Below are positions 1-6,261 of a DNA stretch of 12,545 nucleotides, piece by piece; position 1 is the stretch's first letter, and each line of letters starts with the position of its first letter. The notes under the pieces were generated by a model. That model saw only the letters and a program-made list of their open reading frames with translations, ran no database searches and was not told the origin of the DNA. The stretch covers positions 1-12,545 of the forward strand of contig JBJTIF010000015.1 in the NCBI GenBank assembly GCA_046094825.1, read 5' to 3'. The translations under genes and the position numbers were made by a program. Origin of the DNA: JBJTIF01 sp046094825 (GTDB taxonomy: Bacteria > Actinomycetota > UBA4738 > HRBIN12).

Positions 1-77
1 GGGGGGCTGTTTTTGCCCCCCGCGGTCTCGGGGGGGTGGGGGGGGGCCGGGCGCCCTCCGCCGCCCGGCCCCCCCCC
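1..77. repeat. G/C homopolymer and hairpin low-complexity end
   Basis: No gene is visible here. The stretch consists of G and C runs that form two inverted repeats. Arms 1-7 and 15-21 (GGGGGGC/GCCCCCC) enclose the loop TGTTTTT. Arms 38-53 and 62-77 form a perfect 16-bp stem around an 8-base loop. The first hairpin is not a good terminator because the T run is in the loop rather than after the stem. The sequence abuts an abruptly truncated glyA start on the minus strand (78-134), so it probably does not represent the native continuation of that gene. An artefact of amplification or assembly at a contig end is the simplest reading. Confidence 0.7.
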
Positions 78-134
78 GGCGATCTCGGGGTCCTCGCGGG
101 CGAGGAGGTCCCAGTCCGCGACGAAGTCCCTCAC
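78..134 (-). pseudogene. glyA: Serine hydroxymethyltransferase, N-terminal fragment (inverted relative to the gene body)
   Basis: Read on the minus strand, a GTG at 134-132 opens 19 codons, VRDFVADWDLLAREDPEIA, which match the usual start of SHMT (an aromatic/acidic helix followed by DPE-[IV]-A). The GTG overlaps the rpiB stop (GTGA), a typical translational-coupling arrangement. After codon 19 the reading runs into the G run at 77-69 and loses all similarity. The rest of the same gene lies on the opposite strand from 457. SHMTs normally have about 10-14 residues between DPE-I-A and the TLRLIASEN motif, so only this short linker is missing or corrupted. The fragment is not functional as it stands. 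The strand flip is probably an artefact rather than a genomic inversion. Confidence 0.85.
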
Positions 135-434
135 AGGACGCCGTCCTCGAGGTCGCCGAGCTGCGCGACGCGGCGCGCGTGCCGTCCGCCGAGGAACGGC
201 GTGTCGAGGTACACCGTGACGATCTCGCGGGCGAGCGCCGGGGCGACGATGCGCCCACCCATCGCGAGGACGTTCGCGTCGTTGTGCTCGCGCGCCATCC
301 GCGCCGTGTAGAGGTCGTTGCAGAGCGCCGCCCGCGCGCCGCGAACCTTGTTCGCGGCGATCTGCTCCCCCTGGCCCGACCGGACGACGCCGACGCGACG
401 GAGCGACTCTTCGTCGCGAAGGCGCGCCCGCCGC
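131..434 (-). pseudogene. rpiB: Ribose-5-phosphate isomerase B, C-terminal part
   Basis: RpiB interconverts ribose 5-phosphate and ribulose 5-phosphate in the pentose phosphate pathway. The minus strand encodes the C-terminal two-thirds of a LacAB/RpiB protein: the phosphate/active-site stretch SGQGEQIAANKVRGARAAL, then YTARMAREHNDANVLAMGG and the C-terminal TVYLDTPFLGGRHARR, ending with TGA at 133-131. The glycine-rich loop lacks the cysteine of the E. coli type (CG.G) and has Glu after GQG, as in the mycobacterial RpiB that uses a glutamate; that assignment is from memory of the family. Similarity is clear from about position 415 downward and fades into arginine-rich sequence at 416-443, next to a C run. 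The N-terminal third is absent. Its stop overlaps the glyA start, so rpiB-glyA were one transcription unit. Confidence 0.87.
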
Positions 435-456
435 GGGCGGGCGCCCCCCCCCCCCC
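424..456. repeat. GC hairpin plus 13-C run at the strand-flip junction
   Basis: A perfect 8-bp inverted repeat (424-431 with 437-444, 5-base loop) runs directly into 13 consecutive C residues (444-456). It lies exactly between the minus-strand rpiB/glyA start segment and the plus-strand glyA body. The other end of the flipped segment also abuts a C run (69-77). The location suggests a foldback or template-switch junction, or poorly resolved consensus sequence, rather than a functional element. Confidence 0.6.
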
Positions 457-1632
457 ACCACGCTCCGGCTCATCGCGTCGGAGAACTACACGAGCCCCGC
501 GGTGCTCGCCGCGATGGCCTCGACCTTGAACAACAAGTACGCCGAGGGCTACCCCGGGCGTCGGTACTACGGCGGGTGCGTGAACGCGGACGTCGTCGAG
601 CAGCTCGCGATCGACCGCACGAAGGCGCTCCTCGGTGCGGAGCACGCGAACGTGCAGCCGCACGCGGGCGCACAGGCGAACCTCGCGGTCATGGGGGCGT
701 TCCTCGACCCGCGTGATGACGACGCGAAGGTGCTCGGGCTGCGGCTCACCCACGGTGGTCACCTCACGCATGGGTCGCCGGTGAACGTCTCGGGCAGGTG
801 GTTCCGGTTCCTCCCGTACGAGGTCGCGCGGGAGACCGAGCGCCTCGACATGGACCACGTCCGCGATCTCGCGATCGAGCACCGACCGCGGATCCTCCTC
901 GCGGGCTACACCGCGTACCCGCGGACGATCGACTTCGCGGCGTTCCGCGCGATCGCCGACGAGGTGGGGGCGATCCTGTGGGTCGACGCCTCGCACTTCA
1001 TCGGGCTCTCCGCGGGCGGTGCGTACCCGAACCCCGTCCCGCACGCCGACGTCGTCACGTTCACGACCCACAAGACGCTCCGCGGTCCCCGCGGGGGTGC
1101 GATCGTCTGCCGCGCCGAGCACGCGGACGCGATCGACCGAGCCGTGTTCCCGATGCTCCAGGGCGGTCCGATCGAGAACGTGATCGCCGCGAAGGCGGTC
1201 GCGATGCGCGAGGCGGCCCGTCCGGAGTTCCGCGACTACAGCGCGCGGGTCGTCCGCACGGCGCGGGCGCTCGCCGCCGGGCTCGCGGAGGAGGGGCTGC
1301 GGATCGTCTCCGGGGGCACGGACTCCCACCTCGCCCTCGTCGACCTCTCGGCCTTCGGGATCACCGGAGCAGAGGCCGAGCGGCTCGCCGACACGATCGG
1401 CGTGACGCTCAACAAGAACGGGATCCCGTTCGACCCCCGGCCCCCGCTCGACCCCTCGGGGATCCGGGTCGGGACGCCGGCTCCCGCGACCGCCGGGATG
1501 GACGAGCCCGAGATGCGTGAGATCGCCGCGATCCTCGCCGGTGCCCTCCGGGCCCCGCGGGACGAGCACGTCCTCGCGTCCTGTCGCGACCGCGTCGCCG
1601 CGCTCACCGCGCGGTTCCCCGTCTACCCCTGA
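457..1632 (+). CDS. glyA: Serine hydroxymethyltransferase, body and C terminus (5' truncated)
   Basis: PLP enzyme of the cytosol that converts serine and tetrahydrofolate to glycine and 5,10-methylene-THF. Similarity begins at 457 with TTLRLIASENYTSPA and continues through NNKYAEGYPGRRYYGG, ANVQPHAGAQAN, LTHGGHLTHGS, VDASHFIGLSAGG, and the PLP-lysine motif TFTTHKTLRGPRGG (Lys codon at 1072-1074), to a TGA at 1630-1632. DASH in place of the commoner DMAH fits variants I recall from actinobacterial GlyA. The GTG at 502 is not a real start: it lies inside the conserved SPAV segment, and homology extends 15 codons upstream of it. The true N terminus is on the minus strand at 78-134, so about 19 residues are inverted and 10-14 are missing. 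Apart from the 5' join the gene looks intact, with normal length and no frameshift. Confidence 0.95.
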   Translation, partial: TTLRLIASENYTSPAVLAAMASTLNNKYAEGYPGRRYYGGCVNADVVEQLAIDRTKALLGAEHANVQPHAGAQANLAVMGAFLDPRDDDAKVLGLRLTHGGHLTHGSPVNVSGRWFRFLPYEVARETERLDMDHVRDLAIEHRPRILLAGYTAYPRTIDFAAFRAIADEVGAILWVDASHFIGLSAGGAYPNPVPHADVVTFTTHKTLRGPRGGAIVCRAEHADAIDRAVFPMLQGGPIENVIAAKAVAMREAARPEFRDYSARVVRTARALAAGLAEEGLRIVSGGTDSHLALVDLSAFGITGAEAERLADTIGVTLNKNGIPFDPRPPLDPSGIRVGTPAPATAGMDEPEMREIAAILAGALRAPRDEHVLASCRDRVAALTARFPVYP

Positions 1633-1657
1633 CGCGCCCCGCGCGGCACCCCGCCGG

Positions 1658-1663
1658 TAGGAT
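1658..1663 (+). promoter_or_regulatory. Candidate -10 box TAGGAT for wecA-like gene
   Basis: TAGGAT stands in the 40-base gap between glyA and the transferase. It ends 9 bases before the GTG start, so a transcript starting 5-8 bases downstream would be leaderless or nearly so. TAGGAT is a common -10 form in high-GC actinobacteria. No good -35 hexamer is found at 16-19 bases, and no Shine-Dalgarno stands before the GTG. Confidence 0.35.
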
Positions 1664-1672
1664 GCGCCCGAC

Positions 1673-2773
1673 GTGTCCTACCTCCTCGTCTTCCTCACGA
1701 GCCTCGTCGTCACGCTCGTGACGACCCCCCTCGTGCGCCGCGTCTCCCTGCGGCTCGGGTGGATCGACCGACCCTCCGACCGCAAGGTGCACCCGAACCC
1801 CACCCCGACCGCGGGCGGCCTCGCGATCCTCGCCGGTGTCCTCGGGGGCGTCGCCGTCTCGAGCCAACTGCCGTTCCTCCGAGGGCTCACGGCGGACGGC
1901 GGGAGCGATGTCCGCGCGGCGCTCGCCGCCGGCGCCGCGATCGTCGTCCTCGGCCTCGTCGACGACGCGAAGGGGGTGACGCCGCTCACGAAGCTCGTCG
2001 GGCAGATCTTCTGCGCGGGTGTCGCGGTACTCCTCGGCGTCCAGCTCCTCTTCTTCTACGTGCCCGGTCAGGGCATCGTGTCGCTCGATCCGACCCTCGC
2101 GATCCCGCTCACCGTGCTCTGGATCGTCGTCATGGTGAACGCCCTGAACCTCATCGACGGCCTCGACGGCCTCGCCGCGGGCATCGCGACGATCGGCGCG
2201 CTCGCCTTCTTCCTCTACATGCGCTCGGCGGGCGGCGACCCCGCCCCGTCGTCGGCCGCGCTCCTGTCGGCGGTCGTCGGCGGCGCGGCGATCGGCTTCC
2301 TCCCGTGGAACTTCCACCCCGCTCGCATCTTCATGGGGGACGTCGGCTCGATGCTCCTCGGCCTGCTGCTCGGGGTCGCGACGATCTCCGGGGTGGGCCG
2401 CAACCCGTACCCACCCGCGGGCGGCGACCTCGCCGCGATCGCGATCCCGATCGCGCTCCCGCTCTTCGTCCTGTTCGTCCCGCTCGCCGACGTCGTCCTC
2501 GCGATCATCCGCCGGGTCCGCAAGGGGCGCGGCCTCGCGCACGCCGACAAGGAGCACATCCACCACCGGCTCCTCGACCTCGGTCACACGCACCGGCGGG
2601 CTGTGTTCATCCTCTACCTGTGGAGCGGCCTCATCTCCGGGTGCGCGCTCGCCGTCGCGTTCCTCGAGGGGTGGCGGATGGTCGGGGTCGTCGTCGCGGC
2701 AGCGGCCGTCATCGGCGTCGTCGTACCGTGGTGGCTGCTCCGCGGCGTCCCGCGGGTGACGGAGGGGTCCTGA
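1673..2773 (+). CDS. wecA: Polyprenyl-phosphate GlcNAc-1-phosphate transferase family (WecA/Rfe/TagO)
   Basis: Integral membrane enzyme of 366 residues that moves a sugar 1-phosphate from a UDP-sugar to undecaprenyl/decaprenyl phosphate, starting synthesis of a wall polymer or surface glycan. Visible landmarks are the cytoplasmic loop IDRPSDRKVHPNPTPTAGG (31-49), the Mg-binding VDDAKG (96-101), NALNLIDGLDGLAAG (156-170), HPARIFMGDVGS (215-226) and the HIHH loop (295-298). About ten or eleven hydrophobic helices span the length, as usual for the family. The aspartates VDD and IDGLDG and the histidine loop distinguish it from unrelated permeases. The wecA/tagO type is favoured over MraY, because the gene lies outside a murein cluster and carries the HIHH loop. 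In Actinomycetota a gene of this type is often found between glyA and atpI. Its stop overlaps the next gene's ATG (TGATG). The exact sugar and polymer cannot be read from the sequence. Confidence 0.92.
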   Translation: MSYLLVFLTSLVVTLVTTPLVRRVSLRLGWIDRPSDRKVHPNPTPTAGGLAILAGVLGGVAVSSQLPFLRGLTADGGSDVRAALAAGAAIVVLGLVDDAKGVTPLTKLVGQIFCAGVAVLLGVQLLFFYVPGQGIVSLDPTLAIPLTVLWIVVMVNALNLIDGLDGLAAGIATIGALAFFLYMRSAGGDPAPSSAALLSAVVGGAAIGFLPWNFHPARIFMGDVGSMLLGLLLGVATISGVGRNPYPPAGGDLAAIAIPIALPLFVLFVPLADVVLAIIRRVRKGRGLAHADKEHIHHRLLDLGHTHRRAVFILYLWSGLISGCALAVAFLEGWRMVGVVVAAAAVIGVVVPWWLLRGVPRVTEGS

Positions 2774-3801
2774 TGGAGGTCGGTCGTCCAGGGGAGCCGT
2801 CGTACGCGGGTGGCGGCACGTTCTCGAAACTCCCGCTCGTCCTCGACGTCGCCGAGCTCGCGGGCGTCGACGTCGCGATCGTCGGCGCCCCGGTCGACGA
2901 GGCGGTGTCGCACCGACCCGGCGCGCGCTTCGGGCCCCGCGCGATCCGCCTCGTCGATCCGAACGCGAACCGGCCGACGTCCGCGTACAACATGGACGTC
3001 GGCCTCGATCCCTTCGAGGTCCTGCGCGTCGTCGATCACGGCGACGCACCCGTCGGGCCCGCCGACGCGGTGCGCAACCACGCCGCGATCCGGGCCACGG
3101 TAGCGGGAGTCGTCGCTGCCGGCGCGGTCCCGATCGTGCTCGGCGGCGATCACTCGATCGCGCACCCCGACGTCGGCGCGGTGGCCGACGGGCATCCGGG
3201 GGAGCGCGTCGCCCTGATCCACTTCGACGCGCACGCGGACGACGCCGACGAGATCTACGGCGTGCGCCACTCGCACGGCACGCCTCTGCGGCGCCTCGTC
3301 GAGGAGGGGTCGGTCCGCGGGTCCGACATCGTCCAGGTGGGGCTCCGCGGGTACTGGCCGGACCCCGCCGAGTTCGCGTGGGCCCGCGACCAGGGGTTCC
3401 GCTGGTACTTGATGGACGAGATCGTCGAGCGGGGGATCGGGCCGGTCGTCGATGACGTCCTCGCCGACCTCGTCGACGTCCCGCACGTCTTCCTGTCGGT
3501 GGACATCGACGTCTGCGACCCCGCGGTCGCGCCCGGCACCGGGGTGCCGGAGCCCGGGGGCCTCGACGCCCGCGAGCTCCTGCGTGCGGTGCGCCGTATC
3601 GCGACCGAGCTCCCCCTCGCCGGCATGGAGGTCGTCGAGGTGTCGCCGCCGTTCGACCACTCCGAGGTGACCGCGCTCCTCGGCCACCGCGTCGTCCTCG
3701 AGGCGCTCTCGGGCATGGCGCTGCGCAGGCTCGGTCGCGCCCCCGAACCCGAAACCGATGCACGGGGACCCGCTCGCCGCCGCCGCGGCGGACGGGCATA
3801 A
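2773..3801 (+). CDS. speB: Agmatinase-family ureohydrolase
   Basis: Cytosolic binuclear-metal hydrolase of 342 residues that cleaves a guanidino compound to an amine plus urea; agmatine to putrescine is the most likely reaction. All six metal ligands of the arginase fold are present: H127 (GGDHS), D152/H154/D156 (HFDAHAD), and D244/D246 (SVDIDVCDP). APGTGVPEPGG follows, and the C-terminal EVVEVSPPFDHSEVTA is typical of agmatinases. SHGTPLRR (about 166-173) matches the (T/S)HGT-FRR segment of agmatinase and guanidinobutyrase rather than arginase. The ATG overlaps the upstream stop and has GGAGGGG just upstream. The last about 25 residues are a Pro/Arg-rich tail that looks non-essential. Adjacency to a Pot-type importer supports polyamine or guanidino metabolism. 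Guanidinobutyrase or guanidine hydrolase activity cannot be excluded, since these share the fold and ligands. No arginine decarboxylase is in the window. Confidence 0.88.
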   Translation: MEVGRPGEPSYAGGGTFSKLPLVLDVAELAGVDVAIVGAPVDEAVSHRPGARFGPRAIRLVDPNANRPTSAYNMDVGLDPFEVLRVVDHGDAPVGPADAVRNHAAIRATVAGVVAAGAVPIVLGGDHSIAHPDVGAVADGHPGERVALIHFDAHADDADEIYGVRHSHGTPLRRLVEEGSVRGSDIVQVGLRGYWPDPAEFAWARDQGFRWYLMDEIVERGIGPVVDDVLADLVDVPHVFLSVDIDVCDPAVAPGTGVPEPGGLDARELLRAVRRIATELPLAGMEVVEVSPPFDHSEVTALLGHRVVLEALSGMALRRLGRAPEPETDARGPARRRRGGRA

Positions 3802-3802
3802 T
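3797..3802 (+). promoter_or_regulatory. Weak candidate -10 box (CATAAT) before the pot operon
   Basis: CATAAT matches five of six bases of TATAAT and is conspicuous in such GC-rich DNA. It covers the ureohydrolase stop codon and lies 41 bases before the potA GTG. A perfect 12-bp palindrome, CCGCCGCGGCGG (3780-3791), stands immediately upstream and would occupy the spacer, but no -35 hexamer is recognisable. An AT-rich stop codon alone could explain the match. Confidence 0.28.
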
Positions 3803-3843
3803 GCGCGTGGCCCGGGCGAACGGAGCGGGGGGAAGAAGCCACG

Positions 3844-4968
3844 GTGGGTGAGGACGACGTCCGGCTCGACCGGGTCACGAAGGAGTTCGACGGCACGCTC
3901 GCCGTCGACGACCTGTCCCTCGACATCCCGGCCGGGGAGTTCTTCAGCCTCCTCGGGCCGTCGGGCTGCGGGAAGACGACGACCCTGCGGATGATCGGCG
4001 GGTTCGAGGAGCCGACCCGCGGCACGATCTCCCTCGGCGGTCAACCCGTGACCGACCTCCCGCCGTACCGGCGGGACGTGAACACCGTCTTCCAGTCGTA
4101 CGCGCTCTTCCCGCACCTCGACGTCGCCGACAACGTCGCCTTCGGCCTCCGCCGGAAGAAGGTCGCGAGCGCCGAGATCGCCTCCCGCGTCACAGAGGCC
4201 CTGCGGCTCGTCGACCTCGAGGGGTTCGGCCCCCGACGCATCACGCAGATGTCCGGCGGCCAGCAGCAGCGCGTCGCGCTCGCGCGCGCGCTCGTGAACC
4301 GCCCGAAGGTCCTCCTCCTCGACGAGCCCCTCGGGGCGCTCGACCTGAAGCTCCGCAAGCAGATGCAGCTCGAACTGAAGCGGATCCAGGCCGAGGTCGG
4401 GATCACGTTCGTCTACGTCACGCACGACCAGGAGGAGGCGATGACGATGTCCGATCGCCTCGCGGTCATGCGCCACGGCAGGATCGAGCAGATCGGCGCG
4501 CCTGAGGACGTCTACGAGTCGCCGGCGACGGAGTTCGTCGCCGGCTTCCTCGGTGCGTCGAACCTCCTCGACGGCGAGGTCCAGCAGCCCGAGGGCGACA
4601 CGACGGTCGTGCGGCTGAGCGGCGGAGACGTCGTCCGCCTGCCGGTCGCGCGCGCGTCCTTCGCGGTCGGCACGAAGGTCCGCGTCGGGGTCCGTCCCGA
4701 GAAGGTGACGATCGGCCCGGCGGCCGACGCCGCGCCCGCGGGCTGGAACAGCATCCCCGGGCTCCTCACGATGGCGACGTACGTCGGGGTCGGGCACCAG
4801 TACGCGGTCGAGGGACCGGGCGGTGCCGACCTCATGGTGTGGGTGCAGAACCTCGGCGCGGCGCCGGTGCCGACGCCGGGCGAGTCGGTGCGGTTGTCCT
4901 GGCAGCGTGACCACACGTTCGCGGTCGTGCCGCAGGGACTCGCGGAGGGGGAGGCGGACGGCGTATGA
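3844..4968 (+). CDS. potA: Spermidine/putrescine-type ABC transporter ATP-binding protein
   Basis: Peripheral inner-membrane ATPase (374 residues) that powers the PotBC channel. The nucleotide-binding domain shows Walker A GPSGCGKTT (38-46), the Q-loop VFQSYALFPH (Gln84), signature MSGGQQQR (136-143), Walker B VLLLDEPLGALD (Asp160, Glu161) and the switch VTHDQEEAM (His194). Residues from about 235 on form a TOBE-type beta domain, with the VRPEKV segment typical of PotA/CUT1 ATPases. GTG is the first in-frame start after the upstream gene; GGGGGGAAG lies about 8 bases before it. The stop shares bases with the ATG of the binding protein (ATGA), indicating a translationally coupled operon. All catalytic residues are present. 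The ATPase family also serves sugars, iron and opines, so the polyamine assignment rests on the downstream binding protein and permeases. Confidence 0.94.
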   Translation: MGEDDVRLDRVTKEFDGTLAVDDLSLDIPAGEFFSLLGPSGCGKTTTLRMIGGFEEPTRGTISLGGQPVTDLPPYRRDVNTVFQSYALFPHLDVADNVAFGLRRKKVASAEIASRVTEALRLVDLEGFGPRRITQMSGGQQQRVALARALVNRPKVLLLDEPLGALDLKLRKQMQLELKRIQAEVGITFVYVTHDQEEAMTMSDRLAVMRHGRIEQIGAPEDVYESPATEFVAGFLGASNLLDGEVQQPEGDTTVVRLSGGDVVRLPVARASFAVGTKVRVGVRPEKVTIGPAADAAPAGWNSIPGLLTMATYVGVGHQYAVEGPGGADLMVWVQNLGAAPVPTPGESVRLSWQRDHTFAVVPQGLAEGEADGV

Positions 4969-6248
4969 CGGACCACATCGGAGAAGACGCGATCCGTCGG
5001 GCGCTGCGCGCCCGGCTCACGCGGCGCGCCGTGCTCCGCGGTGCGGGGACGGGCGTCGCGGCGTTCAGCCTCGCGTCGTTCCTCGCGGCGTGCGGCGGCG
5101 GCGCGGCGACCCCGGGGGGCGGGAGCGATCTCGACCCCGCGGCGCTCTTCGGGGGCGAGGCCGGCCCGACCGTGAACTTCGCGAACTGGCCGCTCTACAT
5201 CGACCAGGAGAAGGTGAACGGGGAGGTCCGGCACCCGTCGCTCGAGGCCTTCACGGCGCAGACCGGCATCACGGTGAACTACGAGGCCGTGATCCAGAGC
5301 AACCAGGAGTTCTACGGGAAGATCCAACCGCAGCTCGCGGCCGGCGATCCGACCGGCTGGGACATCATCGTCATCACCGAGGGTCGGCAGTTCACCCTCC
5401 TCACGCGCAACGGGTGGGTGCTCCCGCTCGACCACGAGCGGACCCCGAACTTCAACGCGAACGCGGCGGACTACGCGCGCGATCCCTACTACGACCCGCA
5501 GAACCGCTACTCGATGCCATGGCAGTCCGGCCTCACGGGCTTCGCGGTGAACCGCGACCTCGTGAACGGCGAACTCACGACGCTCGACGACTTCGCGAAC
5601 CCCGCGAAGGTGGGGACGAACAGCGTCGGGATGATCACCGCGGAGATGGCCGACGTCGTGATGATCAACCTCGGGATCGATCCCGAGCGGTCGGGGCCCG
5701 ACGAGTGGCGGGAGGCTGCGGCGTGGCTCATGATGCAGCGCGAGTCCGGCGTCGTCCGCAAGTACTACGACCAGGGGTACGTGGACGACTTCACCGCCGG
5801 CAACGTCGCGGCGACGATGGCCTGGTCCGGCGACATCCTCTACTACAAGCTCTGGGCGGGCTACGAGAACCTCGACTTCGTGTTCCCCGAGGGCGGCGCG
5901 CTCCTGTGGGCAGACAACATGATGGTCCCGGCGGGCGCCGCGAACCCCGCGGGGGCGCTCCAGGTCATGGACTGGGTGTACCGACCGGAGATCGCCCAGC
6001 TCATCACCGAGTGGGTGCTCTACCTCTCCCCGGTGAACGGCGTGAAGGAGCGCATCCTCGTCCACGTCGACGAGGCGCGAGCCGCGGGGGAGGAGAAGTT
6101 CGCGGCGAAGCTCGAGTCGACGGCGACGAACCCGTACGCGTTCCCCGACGCCTCGCTGCTCGCCCGGACGTCGTACCGCTACCAGATCGAGTCCGACGAG
6201 GCGGCGGAGGAGTGGGACCGCATCTTCCTCCCGATCTCGCAGGCCTGA
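4965..6248 (+). CDS. potD: PotD-like polyamine-binding lipoprotein
   Basis: Extracytoplasmic solute-binding protein (427 residues, family 1/PotD) that delivers ligand to PotBC. The N terminus has a twin-arginine-like motif (TRRAVLRG, 19-26), a hydrophobic stretch and a lipobox LAAC with Cys43, followed by a Gly-rich linker: a Tat-type lipoprotein signal. The mature part has NWPLYI, a PotD-like beginning. AMAWSGD (W287, D290) aligns with the Trp229 region of E. coli PotD, and GALLWADNM (W315, D317) aligns with its Trp255-Asp257 pair, which contacts the amine. These alignments were made by eye. The conserved carboxylate and aromatic residues support a cationic polyamine ligand. The ATG overlaps the potA stop, and GGAGGGGGAGG is upstream. 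It is longer than E. coli PotD (about 348), mainly through the signal region, linker and C-terminal extension. Putrescine versus spermidine versus agmatine cannot be decided. Confidence 0.92.
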   Translation: MTDHIGEDAIRRALRARLTRRAVLRGAGTGVAAFSLASFLAACGGGAATPGGGSDLDPAALFGGEAGPTVNFANWPLYIDQEKVNGEVRHPSLEAFTAQTGITVNYEAVIQSNQEFYGKIQPQLAAGDPTGWDIIVITEGRQFTLLTRNGWVLPLDHERTPNFNANAADYARDPYYDPQNRYSMPWQSGLTGFAVNRDLVNGELTTLDDFANPAKVGTNSVGMITAEMADVVMINLGIDPERSGPDEWREAAAWLMMQRESGVVRKYYDQGYVDDFTAGNVAATMAWSGDILYYKLWAGYENLDFVFPEGGALLWADNMMVPAGAANPAGALQVMDWVYRPEIAQLITEWVLYLSPVNGVKERILVHVDEARAAGEEKFAAKLESTATNPYAFPDASLLARTSYRYQIESDEAAEEWDRIFLPISQA

Positions 6249-6261
6249 TGCGGGGACGCCG

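Noticed and set aside
1..21. Terminator-like hairpin with T run
   Set aside because: The T run is in the loop rather than after the stem, and the stretch sits in artefact-like G/C homopolymers.
502..504. GTG as the start of glyA
   Set aside because: It lies inside the conserved segment after IASENYTSPA, so it is an artefact of the missing 5' end.
1759..2772. Upstream extension of the ureohydrolase frame by 338 codons
   Set aside because: The extension lies within wecA in another frame and is Arg/Pro-rich. The family start is at ATG 2773 with a GGAGGGG site.
1604..3799. Open frame of 731 codons on the minus strand
   Set aside because: Arginine-rich shadow of glyA end, wecA and ureohydrolase; no motif and no ribosome-binding site.
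3801..3851. 16-codon reading frame (MRVARANGAGGRSHGG) between the ureohydrolase and potA
   Set aside because: It is short, has no ribosome-binding site of its own and no attenuator-like structure; nothing supports a leader peptide.
2614..4914. Open frame of 766 codons on the minus strand
   Set aside because: It is antisense to wecA, the ureohydrolase and potA, low in complexity, and shows no recognisable domain.
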